This document shows positions 1 through 5,606 of a DNA stretch of 5,606 nucleotides, one piece after another. The stretch is taken from contig URAQ01000124.1 in assembly GCA_900545875.1 (NCBI GenBank), positions 1 through 5,606 on the forward strand, in the 5' to 3' direction. The DNA is from an uncultured Collinsella sp. (lineage in GTDB: Bacteria > Actinomycetota > Coriobacteriia > Coriobacteriales > Coriobacteriaceae). The first letter of the stretch is position 1. Every line of letters begins with the position of its first letter. The translations under genes and the position numbers were made by a program. The notes below the pieces were generated by a model that was not told the origin of the DNA, searched no databases, and worked only from the letters and a program-made list of their open reading frames with translations.

Positions 1-1
1 G

Positions 2-85
2 CCGCAGTCCGGCTATGGATTCTCCGCGCGTGGCGGACGCCAGACGGGCATGCGCTTTAAGCCCAAGACCCGTAAGCTCAAATAG
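2..85 (+). CDS. C-terminal tail of an unidentified upstream gene (partial)
   Basis: An open frame enters from the left edge and stops at TAG 83-85. It encodes 27 residues that begin PQSGYGFSARGG and end in KPKTRKLK. The tail is strongly basic and glycine-rich, with no hydrophobic stretch, so it looks like a cytoplasmic, perhaps disordered or RNA/phospholipid-contacting terminus. The stop overlaps the Shine-Dalgarno sequence of the next gene, which supports a real co-transcribed gene rather than a chance frame. In mre-pbp2-rodA clusters the gene before PBP2 is usually mreD, and MreD proteins can end in a short charged tail. That identity is only a guess from position, because no diagnostic MreD sequence is visible. 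Confidence 0.6.
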   Translation, partial: PQSGYGFSARGGRQTGMRFKPKTRKLK

Positions 86-91
86 GGGAGG
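84..91 (+). promoter_or_regulatory. Shine-Dalgarno site of the PBP2 gene, overlapping the upstream stop
   Basis: AGGGGAGG lies seven bases before the ATG at 99 and shares its first two bases with the TAG stop at 83-85. It decides the start of the PBP gene at 99, and therefore supports the reality of the unusual first hydrophobic segment. The overlap with the stop suggests translational coupling to the upstream gene. Confidence 0.8.
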
Positions 92-98
92 CCCGTAG

Positions 99-2168
99 AT
101 GTCTTCCCAGTTGACGGTTATTATCGCCGGTATCGTGCTGGTTGTGGCCATCGTGGTCGCGCTGGTCATCATGCGTCGTGGCGATTCCCGTTTTACCTAC
201 GATACGCAGCATGGAACGGCCCCGCGCACCACCGAGGGCGAGGGCAATACCGCGGCGACCGCCTTCAAGGGCCGCTTTTCCATCCTCACCACGGGTGTGG
301 GCGCGATGTTTGCGGCGCTTGCCGTCAAGCTGTGGGGCATGCAGATGGTCTCGTCGGACTATTACGAGAAGCAGGCTAATAGCAATCAGACTCGCACCGT
401 TACCACACCCGCTGTGCGCGGTCGCATCCTCGACCGCAATGGCGTGGCGCTTGTTCAGAACCGTCCCTCACTTGCTGTCGTGGCCTACCGCGACCTTGCC
501 GAGGATGAGGTTCTGGTTCGCCATCTTGCCAACGTGCTTGGAATGCCTTACGTGGCGGTCCTTCGCAATATTCAGGACAATACAGAGGGCGCCCAGAGCC
601 TGCATACCATCTCGACGGACGTCCGTCGCTCCACGGTTGCCTATATTCAGGAGCATGCCGGCGAGTTCCCGGGCGTCAAGATTGCCGAACGTACCGAGCG
701 CCAGTATCCATATGGTGAGACGGCATGCCATATCTTGGGCTATACCGGCACCATTACCTCCGAGCAGCTCGAGGCCCAGAATAAGAAAACCTCTGGCGAT
801 GATGATGCTTCCGCTGGCAAGATTACGTACCAGTCGGGCGATATCGTGGGCCAGGCGGGCGTTGAGAGCTACTACGAAAACCTGCTGCAGGGTATTCGTG
901 GTGAGCAGACCGTCAAGGTCGATGCCTCGGGCAATGTGACCGGTCAGGCCGGCGCCGTGCCCGCGAAGGCCGGCTCCGACATTAAGCTCACGCTCGACCT
1001 TAAGATCCAACAGGCCTGTGAGACGGCACTGGCGAGCGCTATCGAGCTTGCCAAGACCACTGGCTACAGCAATGCCGGCAACGGCGCTGTGGTGTGTCTC
1101 GATCCCAACAATGGCGAGATCCTGGGCATGGCGAGCGAGCCCAAGTTCGATCCGTCCGTCTTTATCGGCGGCGTCTCAAATGACGTGTGGACCGAGCTCA
1201 ATGATGACAAGGGTTCGCACCCGCTGCTCAACCGCGCCATTAGCGGACAGTACATGTCGGCCTCGACCATCAAGCCGCTCTCGGCACTGGCCGGTCTTGA
1301 GTTTGGAACCTACACTTCAACGCAGACAACCAACTGCACGGGCTATTGGACGGGCCTGGGCAAGGCTTGGGGCAAGCGCTGCTGGCTGACGTCTGGCCAC
1401 GGCACCATGACGCTGCAGTCGGGTATCGCCAACTCGTGCGACCCCGTCTTCTATGACATGGGCAAGGCGTTCTTCTATGACGAGCAACATTCCGAGGGCC
1501 TGCAGGAGGTCTTTCGTCGCTGGGGCCTAGGCAAGACCTGCGGTATCGATCTGCCGAGTGAGGGCGCGGGCCGTATTCCCGATGCCGAGTGGAAAGAGTC
1601 GTACTTCACCGACGCATCTGCCGAGGACCGCAAGTGGAATGCCGGCGATATGACTAACATTGCCATCGGCCAGGGCGACATCCTGGTGACGCCCCTGCAG
1701 ATGGCGTGCGCCTATATGGGTCTTGCCAACGGCGGCAAACAGTACGTGCCTCACGTGTTTTTGTCTGCCGTGTCGCGCGATGGCGACGGTGATGCCTATA
1801 AGTACAACGGCAAGGGCAAGAAGAAGCGCCTGGAGGCCAAGATCAACAGTGATTCGGATTTGGCTCTTGTTCGCAACGGCATGCATGACGTGATTTACAC
1901 GGCATCGACGTCCCTGGCGGCTCACTTTGGCACCCTGACGCCGCAGGTATACGGCAAGTCGGGCACGGGCGAGAAAAGTGGCGAGGACGAATACGCGTGG
2001 TTCTGCGCCTATGCACCGGCCGATGATCCCAAGTATGTCATCGCTACCGTCCTGGAGCAGGGCGGCGGCGGCTCAGATACCGCGATGCATGTCGTGCGCG
2101 ACGTGCTCGGCGTGATTTATGACGAGCCCGATACCTCTTCGGCCTCGGGCGATTCTTCGGTTCGATAG
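99..2168 (+). CDS. mrdA: Penicillin-binding protein 2 (class B, elongation-type transpeptidase)
   Basis: A DD-transpeptidase of 689 residues that cross-links peptidoglycan stem peptides on the outer face of the membrane, as partner of RodA. The dimerisation/pedestal domain starts with RGRILDRNG at 107-115. The transpeptidase domain has the three penicillin-binding motifs: SxxK as S389-T-I-K392, SxD as S446-C-D448, and KSGT at 620-623. SxD rather than SxN, KSG rather than KTG, and the C413...RCW(427-429)...HG(434-435) segment before SxD favour the PBP2/MrdA subfamily over division FtsI. There are no PASTA repeats; the protein ends about 65 residues after KSGT with a short Ser/Asp-rich tail. 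The residues before the catalytic serine are YMSA instead of the common PPG. Two hydrophobic segments (about 6-25 and 60-79), separated by a polar linker, precede the pedestal, where one is usual. ATG 99 is chosen for its strong ribosome site; the next ATG that could serve (M70) would cut into the second segment. The rodA gene follows after nine bases. The family call is firm; the symbol rests on subfamily motifs and the rodA partner. Confidence 0.93.
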   Translation: MSSQLTVIIAGIVLVVAIVVALVIMRRGDSRFTYDTQHGTAPRTTEGEGNTAATAFKGRFSILTTGVGAMFAALAVKLWGMQMVSSDYYEKQANSNQTRTVTTPAVRGRILDRNGVALVQNRPSLAVVAYRDLAEDEVLVRHLANVLGMPYVAVLRNIQDNTEGAQSLHTISTDVRRSTVAYIQEHAGEFPGVKIAERTERQYPYGETACHILGYTGTITSEQLEAQNKKTSGDDDASAGKITYQSGDIVGQAGVESYYENLLQGIRGEQTVKVDASGNVTGQAGAVPAKAGSDIKLTLDLKIQQACETALASAIELAKTTGYSNAGNGAVVCLDPNNGEILGMASEPKFDPSVFIGGVSNDVWTELNDDKGSHPLLNRAISGQYMSASTIKPLSALAGLEFGTYTSTQTTNCTGYWTGLGKAWGKRCWLTSGHGTMTLQSGIANSCDPVFYDMGKAFFYDEQHSEGLQEVFRRWGLGKTCGIDLPSEGAGRIPDAEWKESYFTDASAEDRKWNAGDMTNIAIGQGDILVTPLQMACAYMGLANGGKQYVPHVFLSAVSRDGDGDAYKYNGKGKKKRLEAKINSDSDLALVRNGMHDVIYTASTSLAAHFGTLTPQVYGKSGTGEKSGEDEYAWFCAYAPADDPKYVIATVLEQGGGGSDTAMHVVRDVLGVIYDEPDTSSASGDSSVR

Positions 2169-2172
2169 GAGG
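2167..2172 (+). promoter_or_regulatory. Shine-Dalgarno site of rodA, overlapping the PBP2 stop
   Basis: A perfect AGGAGG begins inside the TAG stop (2166-2168) of the PBP gene and sits five bases before the ATG at 2178. Ribosomes finishing PBP2 would be placed directly on the rodA start, consistent with matched synthesis of two proteins that work as a complex. Confidence 0.85.
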
Positions 2173-2177
2173 TTGCG

Positions 2178-3404
2178 ATGGATTTTTCTCCGTCGGATCT
2201 GTTCCGTTCAACCAAGACCGGCTCTCGCAGCAGCCTGGACCGCGTCAACAAGCAACTTTCGGCCTCGCGCGGCACGTTTCGCCAAAAGGTGCATATCGGT
2301 GTGCTCGTGGCCACTGTGGCGCTCGTCGCCTACGGTGCCATCATCATCTGGTCGGCTTCGCAGTTTAAGGCCGATGCTTCGTTCTCACGCCATCTGCTGG
2401 GAATCGGCATCGGAGCGGTGCTGGCGGTGTTGGTCTGGCGTACCGACCTGCGCGGTATTTCCAATTTTTCGACGGCGTTGCTCGTCATCGACCTGATCGT
2501 GATCTTCTCGCCCAAGATTCCGGGCCTGTCCTATACGGGCGGTCTGGGCATGACGGGCTGGATCAAGATTCCCGGTATCGGTTTGACGTTCCAGCCGGTT
2601 GAGCTTGCCAAGCTCATCACCATCTTCTTTATTGCTACGCTTGGCTCGCAGTATAACGGTCGCATCGATACCGTTCGCGACTACGTCAAGCTCTGCGGCA
2701 TGCTGTCCATTCCGTTTTTGGCCGTCGTTGCCATGGGCGACCTGGGCTCGGGCCTGGTTGTGTTGGTTTCGGGCGCCATCGTCATCTGCATGAGCGGCGC
2801 ACGCCGCGAATGGGTGCTGTCGACCCTGGCCCTGCTCGTGGGCCTGGTGGCCCTCGTTCTGGCGCTCGATTCGGTTTTTGATTCGTTGCTCGGCCACGAT
2901 GTGCTCATCAAGCAGTATCAGATGAACCGTCTGACGGTCTTTATCGACCCCGATAATGCCGATTCGGACGATGCCTACAACCTGCAGCAGTCGCTTATCG
3001 CCGTTGGCTCGGGCGGCTTCTTTGGTAAGGGTTTGGGCCATGCGACGCAGTCGGCCGGCGGCTTTCTGCCTGAGTTCCACACCGACTTCGTCTTCGCCTT
3101 CCTGTCCGAGACCTTTGGCTTTTGCGGTTCCTTTTTGCTCCTGTGCCTCTACGTGCTGCTGATCTTTTCGACGATTCGCGTCGCCTTTAAGTGTGAGTCG
3201 CTGTTTTTGCGTCTTTCGTGTGTGGGCATCGTTGGCATGTGGGCGTTTCAGACTTTCGAAAACATCGGCATGTGCATCGGCATGATGCCGATTACCGGTA
3301 TTCCGCTACCGTTTATTAGCTTCGGTTCGTCTTCGATGATGATTCAGCTGCTGACGGTGGGTATCGTACAATCCATATGGCGGCATCGTTCGGGCGCCGC
3401 GTAA
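2178..3404 (+). CDS. rodA: RodA-type SEDS peptidoglycan glycosyltransferase
   Basis: A polytopic membrane protein of 408 residues in the SEDS family (RodA/FtsW/SpoVE), which polymerises lipid II into glycan strands together with its class B PBP. About ten membrane segments can be read, the first at roughly 39-60 and the last ending near 402. Family landmarks are QPVELAKL (139-146), a large extracytoplasmic loop with YNLQQSLIAVGSGG (267-280) and GKGLG (283-287), and FHTDF around D303, which matches the conserved catalytic aspartate of RodA. The C-terminal signature is MPITGIPLPFISFGSSS (370-386). FtsW and RodA are hard to separate by eye; the RodA call relies on the PBP2-type partner and on the HTDF motif. 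A hydrophilic, Ser/Thr- and Arg/Lys-rich stretch of about 38 residues precedes the first membrane segment. The start ATG has an AGGAGG ribosome site. The gene lies nine bases after PBP2 and 18 bases before the next gene. Confidence 0.93.
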   Translation: MDFSPSDLFRSTKTGSRSSLDRVNKQLSASRGTFRQKVHIGVLVATVALVAYGAIIIWSASQFKADASFSRHLLGIGIGAVLAVLVWRTDLRGISNFSTALLVIDLIVIFSPKIPGLSYTGGLGMTGWIKIPGIGLTFQPVELAKLITIFFIATLGSQYNGRIDTVRDYVKLCGMLSIPFLAVVAMGDLGSGLVVLVSGAIVICMSGARREWVLSTLALLVGLVALVLALDSVFDSLLGHDVLIKQYQMNRLTVFIDPDNADSDDAYNLQQSLIAVGSGGFFGKGLGHATQSAGGFLPEFHTDFVFAFLSETFGFCGSFLLLCLYVLLIFSTIRVAFKCESLFLRLSCVGIVGMWAFQTFENIGMCIGMMPITGIPLPFISFGSSSMMIQLLTVGIVQSIWRHRSGAA

Positions 3405-3409
3405 CCGCT

Positions 3410-3416
3410 GGAGGGG
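3410..3416 (+). promoter_or_regulatory. Shine-Dalgarno site of the DUF697-like gene
   Basis: GGAGGGG lies six bases before the ATG at 3423 in the 18-base gap after rodA. It is the only ribosome site at these four junctions that does not overlap the preceding stop codon. Confidence 0.75.
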
Positions 3417-3422
3417 TTTGCC

Positions 3423-4352
3423 ATGAAAATTCCCGTAGATAAGCTGACCCGCGCTTTTAAGATGGGCGCGTCCGTTAAGAAGGATTCCGATACGCCGGTG
3501 CGCGTTTCGGTCTATCTGGATTCGTCCGCCTCGCGCTTTCTGGCCGAGACGGTGCGTGACGCCTTTGTGCCGCAGACGACCTCGGGCATTGTGCGCGTCG
3601 AGCGTCTGGGGGAGGAGCGAATTGCTCCAAAGACCGATACCGATGTGGTACTGGTGCTCTCGTGTGGTTCCGATCGCTTGGAGAGTGCCGTGCAGGAGCT
3701 CGTGATCGCCGGCGCACCCGTGTGCGTGCTTGCCGAGTCTGCTGTGGAGGTGCCGTTTATCGAGGAGTCTACGCCCATGCTCGGCGTGGTAGCGGCAACC
3801 GATAAGACGTATCTGCTCGAGACGCTTGCCCGCTGGATTCTCGACCGCACCGACAAGGAAACGGCTTTTGCGGCGAACTTTGCCTTCATGCGCATCGCGG
3901 CGGCCAATCGTATCATCACCTCGTGCGCGCTCACCAATATGGCGACCGGTGCACTGGTGTTTTTGCCAGGCGCCGATTATCCCGTTATGGCGCTGGCGCA
4001 GGTGGGCATGCTCTTTGAGCTCGCTGCCGTCTTTGGACGCGGCATTAAGCCTGAGCGCGGCTACGAGGTCGCGGGCGTGCTTGCCGGCGGTCTTGTGATC
4101 CGCGCGGTCACCCGCGCGCTCGTCAAACAGACGCCGCATATTGGGTTTGCCGTCAAGGCGCTCACTGCTGCCGCGGGCACCTATGGCATGGGCCGTGCGC
4201 TCGTTTCGCTCTACGAGCGCGATGTCGACTACAGCCGTGCCAACGAGGTGGTCACTGCCACGTTCTCCCGCGTTCGCGATCTGGTGACCACGGTCGCGGG
4301 CGCTACCCGTCCTATGGCGTCCTATCAGGACGCATCAGATCTCGCTGCTTAG
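3423..4352 (+). CDS. DUF697/YcjF-like membrane protein with a P-loop-less N-terminal domain
   Basis: A protein of 309 residues of unknown function. The C-terminal part (about 160-265) resembles the DUF697 region found in YcjF and fused to some Era-like GTPases: an amphipathic lead-in (NRIITSCALTNMATGALVF, 162-180), a P/D turn (LPGADYP, 181-187), AQVGMLFELAAVFG (192-205), then the glycine/alanine-rich membrane segments AGVLAGGLVIRAV (217-229) and GFAVKALTAAAGTYGMGRA (241-259). The N-terminal half (about 25-142) alternates hydrophobic strands and helices in a Rossmann-like way: VRVSVYLD (26-33), DVVLVLSCGSD (74-84), PVCVLAES (99-106) and GVVAATDK (121-128). This order resembles the second half of a small GTPase domain, but no GxxxxGK[ST] P-loop or NKxD motif is present, so nucleotide binding is not supported. 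The C-terminal 45 residues are polar. Its place between rodA and the radical SAM gene suggests, but does not prove, a link to the cell envelope or membrane. DUF697 is judged by eye; the gene itself is secure. Confidence 0.75.
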   Translation: MKIPVDKLTRAFKMGASVKKDSDTPVRVSVYLDSSASRFLAETVRDAFVPQTTSGIVRVERLGEERIAPKTDTDVVLVLSCGSDRLESAVQELVIAGAPVCVLAESAVEVPFIEESTPMLGVVAATDKTYLLETLARWILDRTDKETAFAANFAFMRIAAANRIITSCALTNMATGALVFLPGADYPVMALAQVGMLFELAAVFGRGIKPERGYEVAGVLAGGLVIRAVTRALVKQTPHIGFAVKALTAAAGTYGMGRALVSLYERDVDYSRANEVVTATFSRVRDLVTTVAGATRPMASYQDASDLAA

Positions 4353-4355
4353 GGG
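4351..4355 (+). promoter_or_regulatory. Shine-Dalgarno site that fixes a TTG start for the radical SAM gene
   Basis: AGGGG, overlapping the TAG stop (4350-4352) of the DUF697-like gene, lies seven bases before TTG 4363. No ATG or GTG is available in the right frame near it, so this site together with the conserved N-terminal protein sequence decides the non-ATG start. Confidence 0.7.
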
Positions 4356-4362
4356 TTTTCCG

Positions 4363-5606
4363 TTGCGCGTTGCATACCAAGACTGTTTTCATTTAATTGA
4401 GCCGTTGCTCGCCAAGGTCGAGAAGCCGAGTCGCTATATCGATCACGAGTGGGGCACACTTTCCAAGGCCGATGCCGATTACCGTTGTTGTCTGATCTAT
4501 CCGGACGTATACGAGGTCGGTCTGCCCAACCAGGGTATCGCCATCCTCTACAACATCCTTAACCAGGCCGAGGGCATCTCCTGCGAGCGTGGCTATGTGC
4601 CGTGGCCCGATATGGGTGACGCCATGCGCGAGGCGGGCATTCCGCTGCTCTCGCTCGAGGGTGCAGCGCCGGTCGCTTCGTTTGATATCGTCGGTCTGCA
4701 TGTGCCGCACGAGATGGCGGTGACGAACTTCCTCGAGGCTCTCGACCTCGCTGGCATTCCGCTGTTAGCGGCCGACCGAGGTGAAGACGACCCTATCATC
4801 ATCGCCGGCGGCCCCTCGGTGTACAACCCCGAGCCGTACGCGGCCTTCTTCGATGCCATCCTCATCGGCGAGGGCGAGGAATCGCTGCTCGAGACCTGCC
4901 AGCTGCATCGCCGCCTGCGTGACGAAGGAGTCCCGCGCGCGCAGATTGTTGAGCAGCTTGCATCCATTGGTGGCAACTACGTGCCGTCGCTCTATGAGGT
5001 TCGTCACGACGAGCCCTGCTCGCCGCATGGCTACACCGTGCCGCGTGAGGGCAAGGATGCGCCGACCGTGGTCTACAAGCGCGTCGTCGAGGATTTCGGT
5101 GCCACGAATCCGCTGTCGCAGTCGTGCGTGCCCTATGCGCAGCTGGTCCACGACCGCCTGTCTATCGAGATCCTGCGCGGCTGCGCCCGCGGCTGTCGTT
5201 TTTGCCAGGCCGGCATGACGTATCGCCCGGTGCGCGAGCGCTCGGCCGACCAGATCGTCTCGTCGGTGATTCAGGGTCTGGAAAAGACCGGCTATGACGA
5301 GGTGTCGCTGACCTCGCTCTCCACGACCGACCATTCCTGCATTCGCGACGTGCTCGGCAGGCTCAACCGTCGCCTGGAGGATACGGGTATTCGCGTGTCC
5401 ATTCCGTCGCAGCGTCTGGATTCGTTTGGCGTGGATATGGCCGAGTCGGTCGCCGGCGATAAGAAGGGCGGCCTGACGTTCGCGCCCGAGGCCGGCAGCC
5501 AGCGCATGCGCGACATCATCAACAAGAACGTGACCGAGGAGGACCTCGAGCGCGCCACGCGCGCCGCGTTCGAGGCCGGTTGGCGTCGCGTCAAGCTGTA
5601 CTTCAT
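4363..5606 (+). CDS. TIGR03960-type radical SAM protein with B12-binding-like N-terminal domain (partial, 3' end cut)
   Basis: The frame from TTG 4363 stays open to the window edge, giving 414 complete codons (MRVAYQDCFHLIEPLL...). The N-terminal region (about 20-200) contains KPSRYIDHEWG (21-31), CCLIYPDVYEVG (42-53), IVGLHVPHEMAVTN (109-122), IIIAGGPSVYNPEP (145-158) and AILIGEGEES (165-174), the layout of a cobalamin-binding-like Rossmann domain; I do not see the classic DxHxxG cobalamin motif. The radical SAM core has CxxxCxxC at C274, C278 and C281 (GCARGCRFCQAG), which should hold a 4Fe-4S cluster for SAM cleavage, followed by GYDEVSLTSLS (310-320), VSIPSQRLDSF (345-355) and LTFAPEAGSQRMRDIINKN (371-389). 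These match the uncharacterised family TIGR03960, whose substrate is not known to me. The family often precedes, or is fused to, a TIGR03936/DUF2344 domain and then rng, rplU and rpmA; that part would lie beyond the edge. A start at the first ATG (M84) would remove conserved sequence, so TTG is preferred. Confidence 0.88.
   Translation, partial: MRVAYQDCFHLIEPLLAKVEKPSRYIDHEWGTLSKADADYRCCLIYPDVYEVGLPNQGIAILYNILNQAEGISCERGYVPWPDMGDAMREAGIPLLSLEGAAPVASFDIVGLHVPHEMAVTNFLEALDLAGIPLLAADRGEDDPIIIAGGPSVYNPEPYAAFFDAILIGEGEESLLETCQLHRRLRDEGVPRAQIVEQLASIGGNYVPSLYEVRHDEPCSPHGYTVPREGKDAPTVVYKRVVEDFGATNPLSQSCVPYAQLVHDRLSIEILRGCARGCRFCQAGMTYRPVRERSADQIVSSVIQGLEKTGYDEVSLTSLSTTDHSCIRDVLGRLNRRLEDTGIRVSIPSQRLDSFGVDMAESVAGDKKGGLTFAPEAGSQRMRDIINKNVTEEDLERATRAAFEAGWRRVKLYF

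Noticed and set aside
142..939. Frame-shifted + strand open frame of 265 codons inside the PBP gene
   Set aside because: Arg/Pro/Ser-rich shadow translation; the overlapping frame carries the PBP pedestal and transpeptidase sequence.
2385..3080. Antisense open frame of 231 codons opposite rodA
   Set aside because: Low-complexity polar translation opposite a clear SEDS membrane protein; a mirror of rodA codon bias.
99..3404. Division pair FtsI/FtsW, or the pbpA-ftsW pair of the actinobacterial fhaB-pstP-pknB cluster
   Set aside because: The PBP has PBP2-type features (SxD, KSGT, C...RCW...HG) and no PASTA domain. The neighbours are a DUF697-like gene and a TIGR03960 radical SAM gene, not FHA, phosphatase, kinase or dcw genes. 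Not fully excluded without an alignment.
3423..3850. Functional GTPase domain in the DUF697-like protein
   Set aside because: No GxxxxGK[ST], DxxG or NKxD motif can be read in residues 1-142; only the general strand/helix pattern is similar.
3306..4139. Long antisense open frame of 277 codons opposite the rodA end and the DUF697-like gene
   Set aside because: Its composition is rich in Arg/His/Gly with no family resemblance, it spans two well-supported + strand genes, and it is expected from GC-biased third positions.
4765..5334. Antisense open frame of 189 codons opposite the radical SAM gene
   Set aside because: It overlaps the conserved CxxxCxxC region of the + strand gene and shows no recognisable motif of its own.
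1..5606. Mobile element, phage, CRISPR array, defence island, tRNA or riboswitch
   Set aside because: Genes are contiguous core-type genes with even composition and gaps of at most 18 bases. I found no repeats, inverted ends, integrase/transposase motifs or structured RNA, and no room for a terminator between genes.

Overview
The window is a compact, single-strand piece of bacterial chromosome, GC-rich (roughly 60% by eye) with G/C-biased third codon positions. It holds four substantial genes and the last codons of a fifth, all on the + strand, with gaps of only 9 to 18 bases. I see no terminator, tRNA, IS element or CRISPR array. The protein style and gene set suggest a Gram-positive, high-GC gut-type actinobacterium of the class Coriobacteriia (Collinsella/Olsenella-like). 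That is an inference from general resemblance and could not be checked by a search.

Layout: (1) 2-85, the C-terminal 27 codons of an unidentified upstream gene with a very basic tail. (2) 99-2168, a class B penicillin-binding protein of the PBP2/MrdA type, with an unusual second N-terminal hydrophobic segment. (3) 2178-3404, its SEDS-family partner glycosyltransferase, RodA type. (4) 3423-4352, a protein with a C-terminal DUF697/YcjF-like membrane region and an N-terminal Rossmann-like region without a P-loop. (5) 4363-5606+, the first two thirds or so of a TIGR03960-type radical SAM protein, starting at TTG and cut by the window edge.

How they fit: PBP2 (transpeptidase) and RodA (glycan polymerase) form the core of the elongasome that builds side-wall peptidoglycan under MreB control. 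In many Gram-positive genomes the mre-pbp2-rodA cluster is followed by the TIGR03960/TIGR03936 radical SAM genes and then rng, rplU and rpmA. This window matches that backbone, with the DUF697-like gene lying between rodA and the radical SAM gene, where Min genes sit in some clostridia. Shine-Dalgarno sequences overlap the preceding stop codon at three of the four junctions, so the genes are probably co-transcribed and translationally coupled.

The region is mostly ordinary, conserved chromosomal core. The points most worth a second look are the DUF697-like protein and its place in the cluster, and the double transmembrane N-terminus of the PBP.
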